From: Sphingomonas sp. M1-B02
GTDB lineage: Bacteria > Pseudomonadota > Alphaproteobacteria > Sphingomonadales > Sphingomonadaceae
Length of the DNA: 64,000 nt
Assembly (NCBI RefSeq): GCF_026167525.1
Contig: NZ_CP110679.1
Span: forward strand, 1,778,501 to 1,842,500
Reading direction: 5' to 3'
This document shows positions 25,151 to 32,909 of the stretch, piece after piece. Position 1 is the stretch's first letter. Every line of letters starts with the position of its first letter. Made by a program: the position numbers and the translations under genes. The notes beneath the pieces were generated by a model that ran no database searches, had not been told where the DNA came from, and worked only from the letters and a program-made list of their open reading frames with translations.

Positions 25151-25319
25151 AGCAGGCGACGCCCGCCGCCCCGAGCCCCGCACTGTGGCCCGCGCGCATC
25201 GCGAACGCCACAAATTGCAGCTTCGTGCGTTCTCCCCCTGTTCGGATGGCCCCACAGGCGCTATCTTGTCGTAGCAACTATTCTCATCAACTATCGGAGC
25301 AAGTCTTATACGTCCTCCC

Positions 25320-25853
25320 ATGACCCGGCGCCCTCTGGCACCGCCGCCGATGAACGGCCCCCGCTTCAATGAATTCATTCAGTCGCCCAAGGTCCGCGTG
25401 ATCGATCAGGACGGCGAGAATCTCGGCGTCATGTACACGCGCGAGGCGATGGAGCAGGCTCAGTCGGTCGGGCTTGACCTTGTCGAAGTGTCGCCCAACG
25501 CCGATCCGCCCGTCGCCAAGTTCCTCGACGTCGGCAAGTTCAAGTATGAGGCGCAGAAAAAGGCCAACATCGCGCGCAAGTCGCAGAAGACGCAGGAGGT
25601 CAAGGAGATCAAGATGCGTCCGAACATCGACGACCATGATTACGATGTGAAGATGCGCTCGATCCACAAGTTCATCGGCGAGGGCGACAAGGTCAAGGTC
25701 ACGCTGCGCTTCCGCGGCCGCGAGCTTTCGCACGGCCAGCTCGGCATGGCGCTGCTCAAGCGCGTGCAGGACGATACCGTCGAAGACGCGAAGGTCGAAT
25801 CCTATCCGCGTATGGAAGGCCGTCAGATGCTGATGGTGCTTTCGCCCAAATAA
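25320..25853 (+). CDS. infC: Translation initiation factor IF-3
   Basis: The ATG at 25320 gives 177 residues: the IF3 N-terminal domain ([26 protein letters not shown]), a Lys-rich linker ([17 protein letters not shown]) and the C-terminal 30S-binding domain ([39 protein letters not shown]). It prevents premature subunit joining and checks start codons. The start is an ordinary ATG, unlike the AUU used in E. coli. The ribosomal protein genes rpmI-rplT do not follow; a convergent VOC gene does. Confidence 0.96.
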   Translation: MTRRPLAPPPMNGPRFNEFIQSPKVRVIDQDGENLGVMYTREAMEQAQSVGLDLVEVSPNADPPVAKFLDVGKFKYEAQKKANIARKSQKTQEVKEIKMRPNIDDHDYDVKMRSIHKFIGEGDKVKVTLRFRGRELSHGQLGMALLKRVQDDTVEDAKVESYPRMEGRQMLMVLSPK

Positions 25854-25869
25854 GGCGCGCGCCGGAATA

Positions 25870-25894
25870 ACCACCCCGGCGTGACCGGGGTGGT
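25870..25894 (+). terminator. infC terminator hairpin
   Basis: ACCACCCCGG-CGTGA-CCGGGGTGGT is a perfect 10-bp stem 16 bases after the infC stop codon. Only a weak T-rich stretch (CCTTTGATTTAT) follows. It probably ends infC transcription before the convergent VOC gene. Confidence 0.6.
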
Positions 25895-25998
25895 AAGCCT
25901 TTGATTTATATAGACAATTGTGAAAGCGCCCTGTTAAGCGCTGGGCTAGACAAAGACGCTCTTGGTGCGACTTTCTGTGACTTTCGGCAGCGAGGCGT

Positions 25999-26382
25999 TC
26001 AGGCCGCCGGCGGCTCCCACAGCTCGATCGGATTGCCTTCGGGATCATGGATCCGCGCGAACTGGCCGGTCTCCGGCGTGTTCCACTCCGCCTTGGTGAT
26101 GATCTCGATCCCCAGCGCATTGAGCTGCTCGAGCAGCCCGTCGAGGTCGCGCACCCGGAAATTGAGCATCGCCTGCTTGTCCGCCGCGAAATAATCGGTG
26201 CTGTCCTTGAACGGCGCGAACACGATCGGGCCGGGCTCGGGATACCAGAACCAGTCGCTCGACTGCCCCTGCTCGTCCTTGCCGCAGCCCCCGCCGACGC
26301 CCAGCGTCTCGCGATACCAGGCGGTCAGCCCCTCGGGATCCTTCGCGCGGAAGAAATAGCCACCCATTCCGATCACCGGCAT
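25999..26382 (-). CDS. VOC (glyoxalase/bleomycin-resistance fold) protein
   Basis: The protein has 127 residues with the VOC pattern: GGYFFRAKDPEGLTAWYRETLGV, a central SSDWFWYPEPGPIVFAPF and the C-terminal RIHDPEGNPIELWEPP with the usual metal-ligand Glu. It is a single-domain dioxygenase/glyoxalase-fold enzyme or binding protein of unknown substrate. It lies 14 bases downstream of glnD and may be cotranscribed. Confidence 0.85.
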   Translation of the reverse strand: MPVIGMGGYFFRAKDPEGLTAWYRETLGVGGGCGKDEQGQSSDWFWYPEPGPIVFAPFKDSTDYFAADKQAMLNFRVRDLDGLLEQLNALGIEIITKAEWNTPETGQFARIHDPEGNPIELWEPPAA

Positions 26383-26396
26383 CGCATTCCCCTTGT

Positions 26397-29144
26397 TCAG
26401 GCGGCCTGGGCAACCTCCTGCCCCGCCGCGGCCTCGAGCAGGCGGCGCTCGATCGTCTTGAGCCGCGCTGCGCTCTCGATCTTATCACCAATCAGGTCGG
26501 TCAAATAGAAGGTGTCGACTGCGCGCTCGCCATAGGTCGCGACATGCGCCGAATGGATCGTCACCTTCGACTGGAACAGCGCGTGGGCGAGGTGATAGAG
26601 CAAGGCCGGCCGGTCGCGCGCATTGACTTCGATCACCGTGAAGCGGTTCGACGCCTTGTTCTCGATCAAGACGTTGGGCTCGATCGAAAAGGCATCGGCG
26701 CGCGGGCGTGACAAGGGTCGCGTCTTGAGCCGCTCGGAAAGCTTGGCGCGGTTGGCCAGCGCGTCGGTGATGCTCGCCTGGATGCGTTGGAGCCTAATCT
26801 CTTCGTCGAACGGACGGCCGAGCGGGTCCTGCACCAGGAAATTGTCGAGCGCCATGCCGTCGCGGGTGGTGTGGATGCGGGCGTCGATGATGTTGCCACC
26901 CGCGACATGGATCGCCCCGGCAATACGGTAGAAGAGCCCGGGATGGTCCGAGGCATAGACCGTCACCAGCGTCGCGCCGCGCTCGGGATAGACGCGCGCC
27001 TCGATCGAAAGCGGCTTGTCGCCCGCCCCGTCGATCAGCCGGACGTTGCGCTCGAGCACGTCGAGCGGCTCGGCGATCCAATAGGGCTCGGTCAGGCGCT
27101 TGTTGAGCGCCGCCAGGCGCGCGGGCTCCCAGCCGAGTATTTCGGCCAGCGCTTCCTGCTTGGCGGCGACGCGCTCGCCGCGCCCCTTCTGCTTGTGCCC
27201 GAGCCGCAGCACTTCCTCCGCGGACTCGTAAAGGTTGGTGAGCAACTGGCGCTTCCAGCTGTTCCACACACCCGGGCCAACCGCGCGGATGTCGACGATC
27301 GTCAGCACCAGCAGCATGCGCAGCCGCTCGGGGCTCTGCACGTGCGCGGCGAAGTCGAGGATCGTCTTGAAGTCGCTGAGGTCGCGCTTGAAGGCGGTTG
27401 CGGACATCAGCAGATGCCAGCGCACCAGCCAGGCCACCGTCTCGGTCTCGGCTGCCGTGAGCCCCAGCCGCGGGCACAGCCGCTCGGCGACTTCGGCGCC
27501 CAGGATCGAATGATCGCCGCCGCGCCCCTTGGCAATATCGTGCAGCAGCACCGCCACGAACAAGGCGCGGCGCGACACGATCTGCTCGAAGATCGCCGAC
27601 GCGAGCGGGTGGTCCTCCTGCAGGTCGCCTTTCTCGATCTGGTTGAGCAAACCGATCGCGCGGATCGAATGTTCGTCGACCGTATAATGATGATACATGT
27701 CGAACTGCATCTGCGCGACGACGCGGCCGAAATCGGGAACGAAGCGGCCGAAGACGCCTGCCTCGTTCATCCAGCGCAGCACGGTTTCGGGATCGCGGGG
27801 CGATGCCAGCACGTCGAGGAACAGTGCGTTGGCGCGCGGATCCTTCCGCACCTCATCGACCAGCTTCGAATCGCGCGTGGCGATCCGCATCGCCAGCGGA
27901 TGGATTTCCAGGCCGTGGAGGTCGGCCAGCTGGAACAGCTCGACCAGCCGGACCGGGTCCTCGCGAAAGAAGTCGTCGCTCGGAAGCGCCAGCCGGCCGC
28001 GGTCGATCTTGAAGCCGTTGAGCTTGCGCGGGCTGCGGAACAGCGTCGTAAGGCCGAAGCGCGAGCCGCGGGCGGCGAACTTCTCGTCGAGATGCGCCAG
28101 GAACACCCCGGTCAGGTCCCCCACCACCTTCGCCTGCAGGAAGTAGAAGTGCATGAAGCGCTCGACCTTCGACTTCCCCGGCCGATCCGAATAGCGCATC
28201 CGCTCGGCGATCTCGCGCTGGACGTCGAAGGTCAGCCGGTCCTCGGCGCGGCCGGTGATCAGGTGAAGCTGGCACCGCACCGCCCACAGGAAATTCTCGG
28301 CCCGCCGGAACTGGCGATATTCGAGCGGCGTGAGCAGCCCGGCTTCGACCAATGCCGCCTGCTCGCCGACATTATAGGCATATTTGCCGATCCAGAAGAG
28401 CGTGTGGAGATCGCGCAGGCCGCCTTTGCCCTCCTTGATATTGGGCTCGACCACGTAGCGGCTGTCGCCCATCCTTTTGTGGCGCGCGTTCCGCTCTTCC
28501 AGCTTCTGCGCGATGAAGGTGCGCGCGGTATCGGCCTGGACCTCGCTCTTGAAGCGGCGCGCCGCCTCGTCATACAGATCGACGTCACCCCATACGTAAC
28601 GCGCCTCCAGCAAGGCGGTGCGCACAGTCACATCGGCCTTGGCCTGCCGCACCATCTCGTCGAGCGAGCGCGACGAATGGCCGATCTTCAGCTGCAGGTC
28701 CCACAGCGAATAGAGCATCGATTCGATGACCTGCTCGCACCAGCCGCTGACCTTCCAGGGGGTGAGAAAGCCGATGTCGATATCCGAATGCGACGCCATC
28801 TCGCCGCGCCCGTAACCGCCGACCGCGATCAGCACCATGCGCTCCGAGGTCGTCGGGTTGGAATTCGGGTGCAGCCGCTCGACGGTGAAGTCCCAGAGCA
28901 GGCGCAAAATCTGGTCAGTCAGGAAGGCGCCGGCCGCGGCCATTTCGAGCCCGCGCGACGGATGCTCGATCAGCCGCCTGGCGATCTCGCCATGCCCGGC
29001 ATCCAGCGCCGTCTTCAACTCGACCGTGGCTGCGCGGCGAAGCGCGGCGGTGTCCCGCGCATCTAGCGCCGCAAGCCGCTCCGCGACCGCACGCCGATCG
29101 ATCAATGCGCGGCGATTGGGGACGGTATCGAAACGCGAGGACAT
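26397..29144 (-). CDS. glnD: [Protein-PII] uridylyltransferase / uridylyl-removing enzyme
   Basis: The ATG at 29144 gives 915 residues, normal for alphaproteobacterial GlnD. The order is nucleotidyltransferase (AVGGYGRGEMASHSDIDIGFL), helical linker (FLWAVRCQLHLITGRAEDRL), HD phosphohydrolase (VAVLLHDIAKGRGGDHS) and two C-terminal ACT domains (VTVYASDHPGLFYRIAGA, EVNARDRPALLYHLAHAL). It uridylylates PII under nitrogen limitation and removes UMP when glutamine is high. The frame extends to 29222 through the grpE-glnD spacer, without support. Confidence 0.96.
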   Translation of the reverse strand: MSSRFDTVPNRRALIDRRAVAERLAALDARDTAALRRAATVELKTALDAGHGEIARRLIEHPSRGLEMAAAGAFLTDQILRLLWDFTVERLHPNSNPTTSERMVLIAVGGYGRGEMASHSDIDIGFLTPWKVSGWCEQVIESMLYSLWDLQLKIGHSSRSLDEMVRQAKADVTVRTALLEARYVWGDVDLYDEAARRFKSEVQADTARTFIAQKLEERNARHKRMGDSRYVVEPNIKEGKGGLRDLHTLFWIGKYAYNVGEQAALVEAGLLTPLEYRQFRRAENFLWAVRCQLHLITGRAEDRLTFDVQREIAERMRYSDRPGKSKVERFMHFYFLQAKVVGDLTGVFLAHLDEKFAARGSRFGLTTLFRSPRKLNGFKIDRGRLALPSDDFFREDPVRLVELFQLADLHGLEIHPLAMRIATRDSKLVDEVRKDPRANALFLDVLASPRDPETVLRWMNEAGVFGRFVPDFGRVVAQMQFDMYHHYTVDEHSIRAIGLLNQIEKGDLQEDHPLASAIFEQIVSRRALFVAVLLHDIAKGRGGDHSILGAEVAERLCPRLGLTAAETETVAWLVRWHLLMSATAFKRDLSDFKTILDFAAHVQSPERLRMLLVLTIVDIRAVGPGVWNSWKRQLLTNLYESAEEVLRLGHKQKGRGERVAAKQEALAEILGWEPARLAALNKRLTEPYWIAEPLDVLERNVRLIDGAGDKPLSIEARVYPERGATLVTVYASDHPGLFYRIAGAIHVAGGNIIDARIHTTRDGMALDNFLVQDPLGRPFDEEIRLQRIQASITDALANRAKLSERLKTRPLSRPRADAFSIEPNVLIENKASNRFTVIEVNARDRPALLYHLAHALFQSKVTIHSAHVATYGERAVDTFYLTDLIGDKIESAARLKTIERRLLEAAAGQEVAQAA

Positions 29145-29188
29145 GCGCGGGAGATAGGGGAGCCTGCGCGCCGATTCCAGCCACTTAT

Positions 29189-29214
29189 CCCTCTCCCGCT
29201 TTCGCAGGAGAGGG
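29189..29214. terminator. Hairpin between grpE and glnD
   Basis: CCCTCTCC and GGAGAGGG form an 8-bp stem around a 10-base loop in the 79-base spacer between the grpE stop and the glnD start. It has the same arms as the dyad at 25036-25150, so it may be a repeat copy reused as the grpE terminator. Confidence 0.45.
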
Positions 29215-29223
29215 TGCAGCACC

Positions 29224-29784
29224 TCAGTCCGGCTTCTTCGCGACCCCGACGAGCGCAGGACGGAGCAGACGATCGCGGATCATATAGCCCGTCTGGATTT
29301 CCTGGACGACCGTGCCCGGCTCGGCGTCGGCGGTCGGGATTTCCATCATCGCCTGGTGGCGATTGGGATCGAGCGCCTCGCCGACCGCGACGATCTTCGA
29401 AATCCCATGCCGCCCGAACACCGAATCGACTTCGCGGCCCGTCGCTTCGAGGCCCGTCACCAGACCCTTGAGCTTCTCGTCCTCGCGCAACGCCTGCGGG
29501 ATCGCGGCCAGCGCACGGGTGATATTGTCGGCAACCGACAGCACGTCACGGGCGAAACCGGTCGCGGCATAAGCCCGCGCGTCCTGCGCTTCCTTCTCCG
29601 CGCGGCGGCGGACGTTCTGCGTCTCGGCCTGGGCATAGAGCACCGCTGCCTTCGCCTCGGCCAGCTGGGCTTCGAGCGCCGCGACGCGATCGTGATTGGC
29701 CACTTCGGGAGCAGCTTCGGCGGTTTCGTCGCGCAAATTGGTATCCGCGTCCTGCACGTCCGTCATCTTCTCTTCGTGTTCCAT
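29224..29784 (-). CDS. grpE: Nucleotide exchange factor GrpE
   Basis: The ATG at 29784 gives 186 residues (MEHEEKMTDV; a second ATG six codons on is possible). A long N-terminal coiled coil (RVAALEAQLAEAKAAVLYAQAETQNVRRRAEKE) leads to the C-terminal beta domain (GISKIVAVGEALDPNRHQAMMEIP, VVQEIQTGYMIRDRLLRPALVGV). GrpE releases ADP from DnaK. It lies 17 bases after hrcA on the same strand, the usual heat-shock pair. The longer frame to 30471 is antisense to nothing useful and overlaps hrcA. Confidence 0.95.
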   Translation of the reverse strand: MEHEEKMTDVQDADTNLRDETAEAAPEVANHDRVAALEAQLAEAKAAVLYAQAETQNVRRRAEKEAQDARAYAATGFARDVLSVADNITRALAAIPQALREDEKLKGLVTGLEATGREVDSVFGRHGISKIVAVGEALDPNRHQAMMEIPTADAEPGTVVQEIQTGYMIRDRLLRPALVGVAKKPD

Positions 29785-29801
29785 TAAGTCCCTGTTCGTC
29801 T

Positions 29802-30845
29802 TCAGGCCAATATCCGGGCCAGTGTGGCGGCCGTGAAATCCACCATGGGTACTACCCGCGCATAGTTCAACCGAGTCGGGCCGATCACCCCGACCACGCC
29901 GACCACGCGCCCGTCCAACGCACGAACCGGCTTTGCGATCACCGACGAGCCGGACAAGGCGAACAACTTGTTCTCCGAACCGATGAAGATGCGCGTCGCC
30001 TCGCCCTCGCGCGCACTGTCGAGCAAGCGGGCAATCTCTTCCTTGCCCTCCAGCTCGTCGAGCAACTGGCGAACGCGATCGAGATCCTCGGTGGCGGCCG
30101 CGTCGATCAAATTGGCCTGGCCGCGTACGATCAGCACCGGACGCCGATCGCCATCCTCGCTCCAAACCGCCAGCCCGCGCTCGACCAGCGCAGCGGCCAC
30201 CGAATCGAGCGCCGCCTTCTGCTGGCCTAACTCGCGCTCGACCCGCGCGCGCGCCTCGCCGAGGGTCAGGCCGTTCACCGTCGCGCTCAGATAGTTCGCC
30301 GCCTGCTGCAGCGTCGAAGGGTCCATTCCCGGCGGAAGCTCCACCACGCGATTTTCCACCGAGCCATCGTCGCCGACCAGTACCGCCAGCGCACGATCGT
30401 CGCTGAGCGGCACGAAGCCGAACTGGCGAAGCCGCGGCTCGGCCTTGGGGACCAGCACCAGCCCGGCGCACGCCGACAGGCCCGAGAGCGCGGCGGTGGT
30501 ACTGGCGACCGCATCCTCGATCGGGCCGCCCTGCCCCGCGCGCATCTCGATCGCGGCACGCTCCTCGGCGGACGGCTCGTTCGCCTGCATCATCCCGTCG
30601 ACGAACAGCCGCAGTCCGGTCTGCGTCGGCATCCGGCCCGCACTTGTATGCGGGGCCGCGAGCAGCCCCGCTTCCTCGAGATCCTGCATCACGTTGCGGA
30701 TCGAGGCGGGCGAAAGGTTGAGCGCCGACACCTTGGAGATCGTCCGCGACCCCACCGGCGCGCCGGTATCCAGGTAGGATTCGACGACCACCCGAAAGAC
30801 GTCGCGGGCGCGATTGGTAAGCTCGTGGATCGGCGAGTTGCTCAA
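29802..30845 (-). CDS. hrcA: Heat-inducible transcriptional repressor HrcA
   Basis: From a TTG at 30845 the protein has 347 residues ([22 protein letters not shown]). It has the N-terminal winged helix ([35 protein letters not shown]) and the C-terminal GAF-like and dimer regions ([46 protein letters not shown]). HrcA represses chaperone operons at CIRCE sites. I do not see a CIRCE element in the window. The TTG overlaps the stop of the upstream lipoprotein gene (TTGA), which supports this start. Confidence 0.95.
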   Translation of the reverse strand: MSNSPIHELTNRARDVFRVVVESYLDTGAPVGSRTISKVSALNLSPASIRNVMQDLEEAGLLAAPHTSAGRMPTQTGLRLFVDGMMQANEPSAEERAAIEMRAGQGGPIEDAVASTTAALSGLSACAGLVLVPKAEPRLRQFGFVPLSDDRALAVLVGDDGSVENRVVELPPGMDPSTLQQAANYLSATVNGLTLGEARARVERELGQQKAALDSVAAALVERGLAVWSEDGDRRPVLIVRGQANLIDAAATEDLDRVRQLLDELEGKEEIARLLDSAREGEATRIFIGSENKLFALSGSSVIAKPVRALDGRVVGVVGVIGPTRLNYARVVPMVDFTAATLARILA

Positions 30846-31348
30846 GGGCGCGGACCGATCAGTTGCTCGAGAGGAAGCAGATCGGGCGCGTTGCCCAGCG
30901 CCGTCGCCATCGCCCGGTTCTTCTCGCGATCGCAGCCATAATAGAAATAGAGCCGCTGCGGCTCGCTGCGCGAGATCGCCCAGCGGATATCGACGCTCGG
31001 CATGTCGGTCGGCGCATTCGCGCACAGCGCATTGCCGGGCTGATAGATACGATCCCCGGTCGACGGGCGATAAGGCGAAAGCGCGTCGGCGAAGGCGCGA
31101 TACTGGCCGGCGCTCAGCGTGAAGGCCCGTTCGCCCGTCACCGCGGTATTGCGGATGCCGGTGAAGACCCCCTTTCCGTCCGCGCCCACGACGATGCGAT
31201 AGACCGGGCAGGTGCCGTAGCAGGGACCGGTTTCGTAGGTGACGCGCTCCACTGCACCCGCCGGTACCGTGGAAATGCCGTCATAATTCGTCGCACAGCC
31301 GGCCAGCAGCGATGCCGCCGCACTCACCCATATCCACTGCTTCGCCAT
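30842..31348 (-). CDS. DUF6438 domain lipoprotein
   Basis: The ATG at 31348 gives 168 residues with a lipoprotein signal ([13 protein letters not shown]). The mature part has the DUF6438 core: [27 protein letters not shown] and a C-terminal cysteine pair. The CYGTCP and YYGCD cysteines may be disulphide-bonded in the periplasm. Function unknown. It overlaps hrcA by four bases and runs divergently from rph with a gap of 90 bases. Confidence 0.82.
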   Translation of the reverse strand: MAKQWIWVSAAASLLAGCATNYDGISTVPAGAVERVTYETGPCYGTCPVYRIVVGADGKGVFTGIRNTAVTGERAFTLSAGQYRAFADALSPYRPSTGDRIYQPGNALCANAPTDMPSVDIRWAISRSEPQRLYFYYGCDREKNRAMATALGNAPDLLPLEQLIGPRP

Positions 31349-31438
31349 CTGATGCTCCCAAGGATCGCCCGCCGACACTGGCGCGTTCGCCATGCAGCGT
31401 CTAGTTGCCCGAGCCAACCTTGCAGGAGACTGAAGCAG

Positions 31439-32152
31439 ATGCGCCCATCCGGCCGCGCCCCCGATCAGATGCGTGAAATCACCATCGAACCCAATTTCAC
31501 GCGCCATGCCGAGGGATCCGTCCTGATCGGCTTCGGCGACACCCGCGTGCTCGTGACCGCGAGCATCGAGGAGCGGATTCCGCCCTGGCTGCGCGGCAAG
31601 GGCGAAGGCTGGGTCACCGCCGAATATGGCATGCTCCCCCGCGCCACCCATACGCGCAGCGCGCGCGAAGCGGCCAAGGGCAAGCAATCGGGCCGCACCC
31701 AGGAAATCCAGCGGCTGATCGGCCGCTCGTTGCGCGCCGTTACCGATCTCAAGCTGCTCGGCGAGCGCCAGATCACGCTCGATTGCGACGTGATCCAGGC
31801 CGATGGCGGCACCCGCACTGCGGCGATCAGCGGCGCCTGGGTCGCGCTGCGACTCGCCACCAACAAGCTGATTGCCGACGGGCTGCTCGAAAAGGATCCG
31901 ATCCTGACTCAGGTCGCGGCGGTAAGCTGCGGCATCTATCAGGGCAATCCGGTGCTCGACCTCGACTATGACGAGGATTCGAATGCCGATGCCGACGCCA
32001 ATTTCGTGCTGCTCGCCGACGGCAAGATCGCCGAGGCGCAGGCGACCGCCGAGGGCGCGACCTATGATGAAGAGGGCCTGCTGCGGCTGCTCCGCTTGGC
32101 CCGCATCGGCTGCACGCGCATCTTCGAGGCGCAGTTGAAGGCCGTCCAGTGA
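31439..32152 (+). CDS. rph: Ribonuclease PH
   Basis: The ATG at 31439, after an AGGAG, gives 237 residues: [72 protein letters not shown] and [17 protein letters not shown], all hallmark segments of RNase PH. It trims tRNA 3' ends phosphorolytically. Its TGA overlaps the GTG of rdgB. Confidence 0.96.
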   Translation: MRPSGRAPDQMREITIEPNFTRHAEGSVLIGFGDTRVLVTASIEERIPPWLRGKGEGWVTAEYGMLPRATHTRSAREAAKGKQSGRTQEIQRLIGRSLRAVTDLKLLGERQITLDCDVIQADGGTRTAAISGAWVALRLATNKLIADGLLEKDPILTQVAAVSCGIYQGNPVLDLDYDEDSNADADANFVLLADGKIAEAQATAEGATYDEEGLLRLLRLARIGCTRIFEAQLKAVQ

Positions 32153-32793
32153 GCGGTCCCGACGAGGGCATCGGCGGCGAGGCGCCCCAGGCGATCCGCA
32201 AGCTCCAGCCCGGCAAGCTGGTGATCGCCAGCCACAACCCGGGCAAGGTGCGCGAAATCCGCGCGCTGCTCGCGCCGTTCGGGATCGAACCGGTCTCCGC
32301 GGCCGAGCTCGATTTGCCCGAGCCGGAGGAAACCGGCGTCACCTTCATCGCCAATGCCGAGCTGAAAGCGCTGCAAGCGGCCGATCTTTCCGGCCTCCCC
32401 GCTCTGTCCGACGATAGCGGCCTATGCGTCGAGGCGCTGGGCAACGAGCCCGGCATCTTCTCCGCGCGCTGGGCGGGCGAGGCCAAGGACTTCGCCGTGG
32501 CGATGCAGCGCATCGAGGATCGCCTATCGGCGCTTCCCCCGGGAACCGGACGCGACGCCCATTTCATCTGCGCGCTGGCGCTCGCCTGGCCCGACGGCCA
32601 TGTCGAATGGTTCGAGGGGCGGGTTGACGGCACCCTGGTCTGGCCGCCTCGGGGCGACAAGGGCTTCGGCTATGATCCGATGTTCGTGCCGCTGGGGCAT
32701 AGCGAGACGTTTGGCGAGATGAACCCCGATACGAAGCACGCGATGAGCCACCGGGCAAAAGCGTTCGCGCAATTGGTGGACGCTATTTTCTAG
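32149..32793 (+). CDS. rdgB: Non-canonical purine NTP pyrophosphatase (RdgB/HAM1)
   Basis: The GTG at 32149 overlaps the rph stop (GTGA). The 214-residue protein has the substrate loop [45 protein letters not shown] and [29 protein letters not shown]. It hydrolyses ITP, XTP and dITP, keeping deaminated purines out of nucleic acids. The hemW gene that often follows is replaced here by an intergenic dyad and a convergent lyase gene. Confidence 0.95.
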   Translation: MSGPDEGIGGEAPQAIRKLQPGKLVIASHNPGKVREIRALLAPFGIEPVSAAELDLPEPEETGVTFIANAELKALQAADLSGLPALSDDSGLCVEALGNEPGIFSARWAGEAKDFAVAMQRIEDRLSALPPGTGRDAHFICALALAWPDGHVEWFEGRVDGTLVWPPRGDKGFGYDPMFVPLGHSETFGEMNPDTKHAMSHRAKAFAQLVDAIF

Positions 32794-32814
32794 CGCGCGA
32801 AGGGAGCGGCTCTC

Positions 32815-32902
32815 CCGTTCGTGCTGAGCTTGTCGAAGCACCGCTCTCTCTCGCGACCGAGTGAGCAGAAGAACGGCCCTTCGACAAGCTCAGGGCGAAC
32901 GG
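32815..32902. repeat. Intergenic inverted repeat of the CTGAGCTTGTCGAAG type
   Basis: Two arms, CCGTTCGTGCTGAGCTTGTC at 32815 and its near reverse complement ending at 32902 (CGACAAGCTCAGGGCGAACG), enclose about 36 bases. This dyad is dispersed in many sphingomonad genomes. It lies in the convergent gap between rdgB and the lyase gene and may terminate both. Confidence 0.7.
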
Positions 32903-32909
32903 GGTGAGG

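Noticed and set aside
26787..29066. 759-residue frame antisense to glnD
   Set aside because: It is rich in Arg, Gln, His and Pro with no domain, and lies entirely opposite the clear glnD gene. GC-rich third positions produce such shadows here.
29784..31025. CIRCE element near hrcA-grpE
   Set aside because: I looked for TTAGCACTC-N9-GAGTGCTAA and saw none; HrcA targets probably lie elsewhere, such as at groESL.
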